Assembly (NCBI RefSeq): GCF_900107815.1
Contig: NZ_FNRK01000013.1
Coordinates: forward strand, 1-64,000
From: Eubacterium aggregans
GTDB lineage: Bacteria; Bacillota; Clostridia; Eubacteriales; Eubacteriaceae
Direction: 5' to 3'
DNA: 64,000 nt
A program made the position numbers and the translations under genes. The notes beneath the pieces are model-generated. The model did not search any database. It was not told the DNA's origin and saw only the letters and a program-made list of their open reading frames with translations. This document shows, one piece after another, positions 19,112 to 26,597 of this stretch (position 1 is the stretch's first letter; every line of letters starts with the position of its first letter).

Positions 19112-19915
19112 TTATGAATCACCGTAGAGACTTTGGTATTCCACTGTCGCCTCCTGGGCCTGGGCATCGCCCTTTCCGCATTGGGGACTGATAAGGGGGC
19201 AGTGCTTACTGCATCCGGTGCAGAATAAGCCGCTGAGGTAATCATTTAAGGTCACTGCCGGGGTTGCTTGCTCGACGGTGGGCGTAGGCGGCTCGGTGAT
19301 TTCCTCCTTTTGGGACGTGGTGTTTTCGGGTAAAATAACGCTTGGATTTGGGACTGTCGCCACTTCGGTGGTGGTGCTGGCTCCGGCAAGGATGGGGCTG
19401 ATCTGGTTATAAGCAAAGAATCCTAAAAGGATCAGGGCAAAGGCGGCGGTAACCACCTGGCGAACACCCTTGGTCTTCCAGTTTTGGCCAAGCTTGGAGA
19501 AAACGCCCACCAGGTATTTAGCATGAAGAAGTAAGTGAATGCCGATAATTCCCAGAATACCGTAGGTTGAGAATTTATGAATGGCAACCAGAAGGGGACG
19601 ATTGCCCAGACCAGAGCCATTAAAGAGGATAATGGAAATAAAGATTCCAGTGATGATAATGACAAAGGTTAGGAAAACCAGGGCAGCATTGAGAAAAAAC
19701 TTGAACTTTGTAGCCGTGGGTTTCTGAGTCAAGTGGCGCAGAACTCCGGCAATCCACTTTCGGTTCAGTAGGACATGAAGCAGTACAAGTCCCCCAAGGA
19801 TAAGGCCAAAGATCTCGTGGTAAACCAGCCCTGTGGCCTGGGCGAAAACCATGGAAACAAAGAGAATTAACATGAGAATGTCGATAATAATTTTGATGAC
19901 TATTTGACGTTTCAT
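19112..19915 (-). CDS. DUF4405-like cytochrome b561-type membrane protein with Cys-rich tail
   Basis: 267 residues from the ATG at 19915, which has GTGAGG before it; the GTG at 19930 lies within that site. Four to five helices carry conserved histidines (LVYHEIFGLILGGLVLLHVL, AIHKFSTYGILGIIGIHLLL), as in DUF4405/b-type cytochrome membrane proteins that bind haem. A fifth helix is followed by a Thr/Pro-rich linker and a terminal Cys motif, CTGCSKHCPLISPQCGKG. That tail could hold an Fe-S centre or another metal and is on the far side of the membrane if there are five helices. An electron-transfer role is an inference from these features. Confidence 0.7.
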   Translation of the reverse strand: MKRQIVIKIIIDILMLILFVSMVFAQATGLVYHEIFGLILGGLVLLHVLLNRKWIAGVLRHLTQKPTATKFKFFLNAALVFLTFVIIITGIFISIILFNGSGLGNRPLLVAIHKFSTYGILGIIGIHLLLHAKYLVGVFSKLGQNWKTKGVRQVVTAAFALILLGFFAYNQISPILAGASTTTEVATVPNPSVILPENTTSQKEEITEPPTPTVEQATPAVTLNDYLSGLFCTGCSKHCPLISPQCGKGDAQAQEATVEYQSLYGDS

Positions 19916-20029
19916 GGAGAATAACCTCACTTTTTCGTATTGTTTTAGAATGCTGTCATTCTAAAATAAAAATGTGTCTAAAGTGTGGCTTGAATTTGAA
20001 AAAACCATGAATTGCAGAAATAGTTGATT

Positions 20030-20191
20030 TTATTTTTCCTTTTGCATGGCCTCATATTTAAAATGAAGCAAGATATCATCCAACAGGCGCTCCAGGTATT
20101 CTGGTGTTTGATCTGCCTTGGGAAGCTTACGGTGAATGGTGGTGATGATGCTATCCATGGTACTGTAGTAGGCGTCGTTTGGTGTGTTCAT
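20030..20191 (-). CDS. Small hypothetical protein (53 residues)
   Basis: A short gene with an excellent ribosome site: AAGGAGG ends seven bases before the ATG at 20191. The product starts MNTPNDAYYSTMDSIITTIH and ends in helical, acidic/basic sequence (PEYLERLLDDILLHFKYEAM), with no membrane segment. It lies 114 bp upstream of, and on the same strand as, the DUF4405 gene. I do not recognise a family. The ribosome site and codon pattern make it more likely to be real than the overlapping plus-strand frame at 20024-20245. Confidence 0.6.
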   Translation of the reverse strand: MNTPNDAYYSTMDSIITTIHRKLPKADQTPEYLERLLDDILLHFKYEAMQKEK

Positions 20192-20321
20192 AAAGGCCTC
20201 CTTAATAGTATGTGGACTTATGGTACCATGTCACCCTGGAAATGAAAAGGAGTTTTTCGAAAATAACAGTCAATGCGTATTTATGTTAAAATAAACGGGA
20301 AATGAAATAGGAGGAAAGTAA

Positions 20322-21320
20322 ATGATTTTTTTAGTGTTGGGAATTTTTGATTTTATCATCATGGGATTGTCAGTGATTCGAGAACCGCGGCGCTTCCTCA
20401 ATGTGATACTGCTTTTGGTGGGGGCGATTCTTGTTTTTCTGGGAATCGTCACCTTGACGGAAAATAATGGCACCATTCAATTTGTGCTCATGGTTATTGT
20501 CTTTATCATCACGCCCATTATTTTGGGGCTGATAGCCCTGTTGCTTATCTTCAATGGGGTGGTAATGCTGAGGCGCGAGGGCAGGAGTCTGCCAAACCTT
20601 CTTTCTCTATTAATGGGGATTGCGTTGCTTATTGGGTTGGGTGTCAGCTTTTGGGCCCTGGAATCCCTTTCCCATAATATTTATCTTTTGAATCTGTTGT
20701 GGCTTGGGGCTATCCTGATGGTGTATTTTACAACGGTGTTTATGGCTTATTTAATGTATTCTAGCTTATACATGTGTTTGCCCAAGGGGCTGGATTGTGA
20801 TTATATCATTATCCACGGCTGTGGACTCATTGATGGAGAACGGATCTCCCCTTTGCTTCGTGGGCGGGCGGATAAGGCCCTGAAGGTATACCGGGCCGCA
20901 GGCGGCCGGGCCAAGCTGGTGCCCTCAGGGGGGAAGGGAAATGATGAGCAGGTTTCTGAGGCTCAGGCTATTAAGACTTATCTCTTGACCCAGGGGGTGC
21001 CAGAGGAGGATATCATTATCGAGGAGGCCTCGGCAACGACTTACGAGAATTTAAAGAATGTCCAGGAAATGCTGGACGGGGAGGGAACACCCCATAAATA
21101 CATTTTTGTGACCAATAATTACCATGTGTTTCGCACCGGCCTGTTGGCGAAGTCTCTGGGAATGGATGCCCAGGGGGTGGGGTGTGTCACTGCCGCTTAC
21201 TATTGGCCCAGTGCCTTTATCCGGGAGTACATTGCCATTATGGTTAAGTTTAAGTGGGTGACCATCGCCATTGTTTTGCTGTGGCTGGTTTTCGCTATTA
21301 TTACGCTGCTGCCCTTTTAA
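20322..21320 (+). CDS. YdcF/DUF218 family membrane protein
   Basis: 332 residues. The N-terminal half has about four to five helices (MIFLVLGIFDFIIMGLSV..., LLLVGAILVFLGIV, IALLLIFNGVVM, LGAILMVYFTTVFMAYLM). The C-terminal half is a DUF218 domain with the conserved pattern DYIIIHGCGLI, ...RADKALKVYRAAGG, LVPSGGKGNDE, EASATTYENLKN and FVTNNYHVFRTGLLAK. A final helix follows. Known DUF218 members (SanA, YdcF, ElyC) act in envelope biogenesis; the bound ligand is unknown. AGGAGG precedes the ATG. Confidence 0.88.
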   Translation: MIFLVLGIFDFIIMGLSVIREPRRFLNVILLLVGAILVFLGIVTLTENNGTIQFVLMVIVFIITPIILGLIALLLIFNGVVMLRREGRSLPNLLSLLMGIALLIGLGVSFWALESLSHNIYLLNLLWLGAILMVYFTTVFMAYLMYSSLYMCLPKGLDCDYIIIHGCGLIDGERISPLLRGRADKALKVYRAAGGRAKLVPSGGKGNDEQVSEAQAIKTYLLTQGVPEEDIIIEEASATTYENLKNVQEMLDGEGTPHKYIFVTNNYHVFRTGLLAKSLGMDAQGVGCVTAAYYWPSAFIREYIAIMVKFKWVTIAIVLLWLVFAIITLLPF

Positions 21321-21322
21321 AA

Positions 21323-21358
21323 TGAAAAAAGGTCCCCCATTGGAGGACCTTTTTTTCA
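21323..21358. terminator. Bidirectional terminator
   Basis: AAAAAAGGTCC / GGACCTTTTTTT hairpin with a 9-nt loop, shared by the YdcF gene (+) and the aldolase gene (-). Confidence 0.85.
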
Positions 21359-21363
21359 TTTTA

Positions 21364-22233
21364 TTATTCTAATCCGGCAAAAATACCAATGGCATGGGCT
21401 GCGTCGGCCTCCATGGCCAGTCGGGCAACCTCGCTCATTTCATCGTAGCGAATATTTTCCCGATCGGCATTTTCAGCCAGATATCGGCGCACTGCCTTTC
21501 CACCGGCAAGGCCCATGTAAGTAAAGTAATTCACCTTGGTGATCCCGCCGGCAATGGCCTTATGGAATTCTTCATCCGTCACTCCAGAACCACCGTGCAT
21601 GACCAGGGGAATACCAATGGCATCCCGAATTAATGCGACACGGTCGACATCCAGAACGGGCTTCACATCGTACACGCCGTGGGCGGTGCCAAAGGCGATG
21701 GCCAGGGCATCGATGCCTGTTTCAGCGACAAAGGCGGCGGCTTCATCGGGCTTCGTATAGCAATCCTCTGGGGTGAGCGTGGCTTCAGTGGGATCGGGCT
21801 CCCCACCTCCTTCAGGACGGAGGACCCGCCCCAGTTCAGCTTCCACGGAGACCCCATAGGTGGCCGCTGTTTCTGCCGTTGCTTTACTCAAGGACACATT
21901 TTCGTCATAGGGGAGGGCAGAACCATCGAACATGACAGAGGTAAAGCCCAATTGCATGGCCCTTAGAAGATAACCAATATCTGAACCGTGATCCAGGTGA
22001 ACACAAACGGGAACCGTTGCTTTCTTTGCCATTTCAACCATAATCGGTCCAATGATATCCAGGGGAGCAATGCTCTCATGGAGTTGGGCATGTTGGAGGA
22101 TAACCGGTTGACCGAGGCCTTCTGCGGCGTCAAGTACTGCCCGAATACTGTCCAGATTGACGGTATTGAAGGCACCGACAGCGTATTTTTCCGCCATGGC
22201 TTTTTGGGAAATTTCTTTTAAAGTAACCAGCAT
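21364..22233 (-). CDS. Class II ketose-bisphosphate aldolase
   Basis: Zinc aldolase that splits a ketose (bis)phosphate into dihydroxyacetone phosphate and an aldehyde. 289 residues; the ATG at 22233 gives MLVTLKEISQKAMAEKYAVG, the usual family start. Zinc ligands and DHAP-site motifs are present: VPVCVHLDHGSD, FTSVMFDGSALPYDEN, VSVEAELG, AIAFGTAHGVY and LVMHGGSG. It is the last gene of the minus-strand glycerol/polyol cluster, eight bases after the DUF1667 gene. A second, more canonical FBP aldolase is at 62509-63372, so this copy probably serves a polyol-derived substrate feeding DHAP into the same pathway as glycerol. Confidence 0.88.
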   Translation of the reverse strand: MLVTLKEISQKAMAEKYAVGAFNTVNLDSIRAVLDAAEGLGQPVILQHAQLHESIAPLDIIGPIMVEMAKKATVPVCVHLDHGSDIGYLLRAMQLGFTSVMFDGSALPYDENVSLSKATAETAATYGVSVEAELGRVLRPEGGGEPDPTEATLTPEDCYTKPDEAAAFVAETGIDALAIAFGTAHGVYDVKPVLDVDRVALIRDAIGIPLVMHGGSGVTDEEFHKAIAGGITKVNYFTYMGLAGGKAVRRYLAENADRENIRYDEMSEVARLAMEADAAHAIGIFAGLE

Positions 22234-22241
22234 AAAGAGAC

Positions 22242-22604
22242 CTATCGAACCGTCTTGGCTGCGACGATATCTACACCACAATCAGCAACGTTTTCCAGGA
22301 TAACGTCACCCAGGTTAACCCCATGATCAATACGGGTGCCGCGGATGATGGACATGGCATCCATCATTTTGCTGCGGAGCATGGGGGTTGCCGATTTAAC
22401 GGGAACCTGTTTTGGGACGCCGTCTACTGTAACAATCACCGTACTGGTGAGCATCCGTTCCGGGGCTACCAGTTCTTTTTCGGCAAAGGGAATTCCCCGT
22501 TTACAGGTATTGCCCTCAATCTTTAAAACTTGCTCCCCTTCTACGGTGACCGTTAGGGCACAGCTATTGGGACAGGTGGTACAACACATTTTTATTTCCT
22601 TCAT
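22242..22604 (-). CDS. DUF1667 protein, third component of anaerobic G3P dehydrogenase
   Basis: 120 residues with an N-terminal CCTTCPNSCALTV motif (CxxC...C) and a second Cys in NTCKRGIPFAEKE, which looks like a small metal-binding domain as at the start of molybdopterin oxidoreductases. The rest is the DUF1667 pattern RMLTSTVIVTV, VPVKSATPML. In many Firmicutes this small protein is encoded right after two FAD oxidoreductases of a glycerol-3-phosphate dehydrogenase, as here, so it probably passes electrons onward. GAGGAG precedes the ATG. Confidence 0.85.
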   Translation of the reverse strand: MKEIKMCCTTCPNSCALTVTVEGEQVLKIEGNTCKRGIPFAEKELVAPERMLTSTVIVTVDGVPKQVPVKSATPMLRSKMMDAMSIIRGTRIDHGVNLGDVILENVADCGVDIVAAKTVR

Positions 22605-22622
22605 GACAACACTCCTCTCTGA

Positions 22623-23876
22623 CTATGAGACAACGGTGACCACCAAAGGATCACACAACCCAGATAATTGTTCCTGCTTTAGCTTCACTTCTTCCATAAT
22701 ACTGGGGATGATATTCCGGTTACGCCGTTCCTCAAAGACGACAGTGTCACCACTGGTAATCCGTATATGGCCAGATTCCACCGGAGCACCCACCCGGAAC
22801 TTCACGACGACTTCGGAGCAATCCTCGGGATATAGGGTAGAAGGCACTGTGTAGCGAACGGGCTTTTCAGCGGTAACCGCCAGGGAAGCGCCACTATGGG
22901 TCGCTTTGGTTTTGGCATAGGCCGCCGCATTGGCACCGGCTTCCAGGGCTTCGGCGGTGACATTGTCTACCAAGTCATGGACGTGAAGAACATTGCCGCA
23001 GGCAAAGATACCGGGGAGATTGGTGGAGAGGGTGTCGTCCACCAGGGGACCATTGGTTACAGGATTCAGGGAAACACCCGCACGTTTGCTCAATTCATTT
23101 TCGGGGATGAGCCCGATGGAGAGGAGCAGGGTATCGCAGGGAATGGTTCGTTCGGAGCCAGGGATAATGCGCATCTTATTGTCCACCTGGGCAACCTCTA
23201 CAGATTCCACCCGATTCTTTCCATTGATCTTGGTGACCGTGGTGGAGAGATGGAGGGGAATCCCGAAGTCATCCAGACAGTTGATGATATTCCGATACAG
23301 GCCATTGGGGTAGGGCATGAGTTCGTAAACCCCTTCAACTTTGATGCCCTCAAGGGTCAGGCGGCGGGCCATAATGAGGCCGATATCTCCGGAACCGAGG
23401 ATAACCACCCGATTACCGGGTTTTAAGTTCTCCATATTAACATAGCGTTGGGCGATTCCAGCGGTAAAGACACCAGCAGGGCGGGTCCCCGGAATTTTGA
23501 TGGCACCTCGGGTCCGTTCCCGACAGCCCATGGCCAGGATGACCGCACCACCCTTAAAAATCATGGCGCCGGATTCATTAATGGCCATAACCTGGTGGTC
23601 CGGGCTAATGTCCAGTACCATGGTGTTCATAAAGCAGTCGATATCCGCGGCTTTGACCTTATCGATAAAGCGTTCGGCATATTCCGGACCGGTCAGCTCT
23701 TCCTTGAAATATTGCAGGCCAAAACCACTGTGGATACACTGGTTTAAGATTCCGCCCAGCTCATCATTTCGTTCGATGATGGCGACGGATGCACCTTTTT
23801 CCACGGCGGATAGGGCAGCGCCGAGGCCGGCGGGGCCACCACCGACGACGATGACGTCATATTCGTAAGTTTGCAT
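22623..23876 (-). CDS. FAD/NAD(P)-dependent oxidoreductase, G3P dehydrogenase partner
   Basis: 417 residues. It opens with a nucleotide-binding fold, YDVIVVGGGPAGLGAALSA, and an ATG-type FAD motif, GAVILAMGCRERTRG. A second dinucleotide fold, RVVILGSGDIGLIMARR, should bind NAD(P). The DTLLLSIGLIPENEL and GIFACGNVLHVHDLVD motifs are those of the pyridine-nucleotide-disulfide family, without a redox-active disulfide. Encoded between the GlpA-like protein and DUF1667 (22 and 18 bp gaps), it is probably the subunit that moves electrons between the flavin of the dehydrogenase and NAD(P) or another carrier. A GlpB-like role is functional rather than by sequence. Confidence 0.88.
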   Translation of the reverse strand: MQTYEYDVIVVGGGPAGLGAALSAVEKGASVAIIERNDELGGILNQCIHSGFGLQYFKEELTGPEYAERFIDKVKAADIDCFMNTMVLDISPDHQVMAINESGAMIFKGGAVILAMGCRERTRGAIKIPGTRPAGVFTAGIAQRYVNMENLKPGNRVVILGSGDIGLIMARRLTLEGIKVEGVYELMPYPNGLYRNIINCLDDFGIPLHLSTTVTKINGKNRVESVEVAQVDNKMRIIPGSERTIPCDTLLLSIGLIPENELSKRAGVSLNPVTNGPLVDDTLSTNLPGIFACGNVLHVHDLVDNVTAEALEAGANAAAYAKTKATHSGASLAVTAEKPVRYTVPSTLYPEDCSEVVVKFRVGAPVESGHIRITSGDTVVFEERRNRNIIPSIMEEVKLKQEQLSGLCDPLVVTVVS

Positions 23877-23898
23877 TTTTTCCTCCTACTGCTCTAAT

Positions 23899-25350
23899 CT
23901 ACTTGATTTTGCCAAAAAGAACAGGTGATCCCTGATCTTCAAAAAGGACGGCTTCTTCTGGGATACCCAACTCCCGGGCCAGAATCTGCATGACCTTGTA
24001 CTGGCAGAATCCGCTTTGACAGCGTCCCATACCCGCTCGGGTCCGGCGTTTAACCCCTTCCACGGTCTTTGCGCCAACGGTTTGATGGATGGCGGCGATG
24101 ATTTCGCCCTCGGTGACAGTTTCGCAGCGGCAGACAATTCGGCCGTAGGCAGGGTTCTGGGCAATAACCTGATCCCGTTCCTCGGCGTTGAGTTCGCTGA
24201 AATCCACGGGTGCTTTGCGGTATTTGTTATAACCGGGGCGGTTTTTAATATCCAGACCTGCGTTAGCCAGCAAATCCCGGACGTATTCAGCGATGGCCGG
24301 TGAGGTGGCAGCACCTGGGGATTGGATTCCCGCGGCATGGATAAAGCCAGGGACCGTTTCAGATTCACAGATCCAGAAGTCATTGCCGTTATCCAGAGCG
24401 ACAGGGCGCTGGCCCGCAAAGGTCCGGATGACGGTGCTGTCTACAAAATCTGGGAGGAGATGGTGGGCCCCTTCGATCAGTTCGGCAATCCCATGGGCAT
24501 CATTGGTGGTGTCTTCTTTGTCCTCCCGCATGGTGGCAGTGGAGCCGATGAGGGTATTGCCACTGACGGTTGGGATCAAGGCGATTCCCTTGGTATCAGG
24601 ACCGGGACAGGGAAACATGACGGTGTTAATGGGTGTGGGCAGCTCTTTATCTAAAACACAGATGTTGCCATGGCGGCCCTGGACCCTATATTCCTGGATA
24701 CCGACGAGGGCAGCCACATCATCGGCATGGACCCCAGCGGCATCCACAATGTAACGTGTTCTGAAGGTGTCTGTGGGAGTGGTGATGGTAAAGCTGCCAT
24801 CTTCCTCTTTGGTAATTCCGGTGACCTGCTGGCTGGTGAAGATTTCCACCCCGTTGTCGACGGCGTTTTCAGCAAAGGCAATGGCCACTTCGAAGGGATC
24901 GATCATGGTCGTGGTGTGGGCCAGTAAGGCACCCAGGGCGGCTTTGTTGATGTAGGGTTCCCGGTTCTGCAGCTGGGCGGCATTGATTTTTTCAATCTCG
25001 TGGACACCATTGGCTCGGCCATTTTCCAGAAGCTCGTCCACCTTTTTAAGATCGGCATCGGAATAGGCAACGACCAGGGTACCGGTGTGGCGAAGACCAA
25101 AATCCAGATCCTTGGCCAGCTGGGGGTACATCCGCGCCCCAACAGGGTTTAGCTTAGCCTTTAAGGTTCCGGGATGGGGGTCGTAGCCCGGGTGGACCAC
25201 GCCGCCGTTGCCCTTTGTGGCACCGACACCGATGTCGACGCTGCGTTCCAGCAGTGCGACATCCAAATCGTATTTCGCCAATTCGTGGATGATCCCGGTT
25301 CCGGTGATCCCGCCACCAATGACGATGACATCATAGATTTTTTGATTCAT
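23899..25350 (-). CDS. GlpA-like FAD-dependent glycerol-3-phosphate dehydrogenase with BFD domain
   Basis: 483 residues. The N-terminal DAO-type fold starts IYDVIVIGGGITGTGIIHEL, followed by DVALLERSVDIGVGATKGN as in GlpA/GlpD and L-2-hydroxyglutarate oxidases. The last ~70 residues are a BFD-type [2Fe-2S] domain with GRIVCRCETVTEGEI and RRTRAGMGRCQSGFCQ. This layout fits the anaerobic enzyme that oxidises glycerol-3-phosphate to DHAP, the product of the GlpK reaction encoded upstream. AAGGAG precedes the ATG. It heads a tight four-gene group with the second oxidoreductase, DUF1667 and aldolase. Confidence 0.88.
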   Translation of the reverse strand: MNQKIYDVIVIGGGITGTGIIHELAKYDLDVALLERSVDIGVGATKGNGGVVHPGYDPHPGTLKAKLNPVGARMYPQLAKDLDFGLRHTGTLVVAYSDADLKKVDELLENGRANGVHEIEKINAAQLQNREPYINKAALGALLAHTTTMIDPFEVAIAFAENAVDNGVEIFTSQQVTGITKEEDGSFTITTPTDTFRTRYIVDAAGVHADDVAALVGIQEYRVQGRHGNICVLDKELPTPINTVMFPCPGPDTKGIALIPTVSGNTLIGSTATMREDKEDTTNDAHGIAELIEGAHHLLPDFVDSTVIRTFAGQRPVALDNGNDFWICESETVPGFIHAAGIQSPGAATSPAIAEYVRDLLANAGLDIKNRPGYNKYRKAPVDFSELNAEERDQVIAQNPAYGRIVCRCETVTEGEIIAAIHQTVGAKTVEGVKRRTRAGMGRCQSGFCQYKVMQILARELGIPEEAVLFEDQGSPVLFGKIK

Positions 25351-25407
25351 ACTGTTCTCCTTGTGAAGTGGTTAGTGTGTGTGTGCTATAAGGTGTGTAA
25401 GGTATAC

Positions 25408-25536
25408 AAATCCGGTGAAAATCTTGAATCCTCCGAAGGAGGATTTTCACCGGATTTGCATTAGCTTCGTTACCGTGCCCAATTCGCTTACGCTCATTGA
25501 TCTGGACACTACCAATTCTGTTTCACAGAATTGGAC
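25408..25536. repeat. Hairpin repeat block between SDR and GlpA-like genes
   Basis: A 16-bp perfect inverted repeat (25408-25423 with 25442-25457) encloses an inner TCCTCC-GAA-GGAGGA hairpin. It is followed by the core TTCGCTTACGCTC (about 25491) and a second hairpin CCAATTCTGT / ACAGAATTGG (25512-25521 / 25525-25534) just beyond the SDR stop. Similar blocks sit after the FGGY kinase and glpP. It could be a processing or attenuation element; sequence alone shows only structure. Confidence 0.65.
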
Positions 25537-25542
25537 TCAGCG

Positions 25543-26298
25543 TCACCGCATTAGCATGCCGCCAGTAGCATCAATAGTGGTACCAGTGAGGTAGGATGCG
25601 GGGCCCGAGGCCATGAAGACGACGATGTTGGCGACTTCTTCGGGTTTGGCGACATGGCCGATGGGGATGCGGCTTTCATAATAGCCGGGGCGTTTTTTAA
25701 TGCCCTCCCGAATCATGTCCGTTTCCACCACACCCAGAGCGACGCCGTTGACGGTGATGCCTTTAGGTGAAAGCTCCCTGGCCATGGAAATGGTCATAGC
25801 CGTCATGGCTGCCTTACTGGCAGCGTAGTGAGCATGACCGGTGGTGGAGCCGTGGAAGGCGGCCTGGGAGTTGATGTTGATAATCTTTCCCGGTCGCTCT
25901 GCCGCCAGATTGGCCCTGGCGAAAAATTGGGAGGTCAGGAAGGCCCCGGTGAGGTTGACATCCAGGGTATGCTGCCAATCGGCGAGGGTAATATCCTGAC
26001 ACCAGCCTTGGGGGAAGATTCCCGCGTTGTTGATGAGGATATCCATGCCCCCTAGGGCGGCTTCGGCCTTCTCCATGAAAGCCAGGGTATCCTCGGCGTT
26101 ACCTAAATTTACGGGAATGGGATAAGCAGCAACCCCCATTGCCCGGGCTTCTTTGGCAACCGCCTCAATGCCCTCTGGCCGGGTGGCCCCCAGGGCCACA
26201 TCGGCTCCCTCGGCGGCCAGGCCCAGGGCGATGGCCCGGCCCACCCCCCGGGAAGCTCCAGTGATAATGGCTTTTTTGCCTTTGAGTTGTAAATCCAT
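25543..26298 (-). CDS. Short-chain dehydrogenase/reductase (SDR)
   Basis: 251 residues from the ATG at 26298, preceded by AAAGGA. It contains the classical SDR marks: AIITGASRGVGRAIA (NAD(P) binding), INNAGIFPQ, KIININSQ (catalytic Ser in the following strand region) and HYAASKAAM (Tyr-x-x-x-Lys), with the C-terminal DATGGML end. It probably oxidises a hydroxyl of a polyol or reduces a ketose with NAD(P)H. Between an FGGY kinase and the oxidoreductase/aldolase group, it would supply a ketose to the kinase or act on a sugar alcohol. The substrate is not known. Confidence 0.88.
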   Translation of the reverse strand: MDLQLKGKKAIITGASRGVGRAIALGLAAEGADVALGATRPEGIEAVAKEARAMGVAAYPIPVNLGNAEDTLAFMEKAEAALGGMDILINNAGIFPQGWCQDITLADWQHTLDVNLTGAFLTSQFFARANLAAERPGKIININSQAAFHGSTTGHAHYAASKAAMTAMTISMARELSPKGITVNGVALGVVETDMIREGIKKRPGYYESRIPIGHVAKPEEVANIVVFMASGPASYLTGTTIDATGGMLMR

Positions 26299-26380
26299 AA
26301 GGTGTCCTTTCTGTGGTAACATACCCTGTCCGAATCCGCAAGCAGACGGAGCAAAAGCATATGTCCATCCCTCCGGCGCT

Positions 26381-26593
26381 AGGCCTGCTCGCTAACGCTT
26401 ATAGGACAGGCCCCTATGACTTTGACTATCGCTTACGCTCTGTCCCTAAAGGAACACAGATCCATCGGATTTTCTGAATTTCCTTTGGAAAAAATCCGCT
26501 GAATCTGCGAACCGTAGGACGCGGGGCCTACTCGCTAACGCTCGTATGACAGACCCCTATGGTTTTGACTATCGCTTGCGCTCTGTCAAAACC
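26381..26593. repeat. Hairpin repeat block between FGGY kinase and SDR genes
   Basis: Two related units are seen. Each has a GGCCT...AGGCC-type or GGGGCCT-type stem around TCGCTAACGCT (about 26388 and 26531), then a second core TCGCTTACGCTC or TCGCTTGCGCTC. The latter is the loop of a 9-bp stem GGTTTTGAC (26561-26569) / GTCAAAACC (26585-26593), just beyond the kinase stop. Between the two units CGGATTTT (26466-26473) pairs with AAAATCCG (26491-26498). No gene is present in the 299-bp gap. Confidence 0.6.
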
Positions 26594-26597
26594 AGTC

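Noticed and set aside
20024-20245. 73-codon plus-strand frame
   Set aside because: It is the antisense shadow of the 53-codon minus gene, which has a perfect ribosome site; this frame has none.
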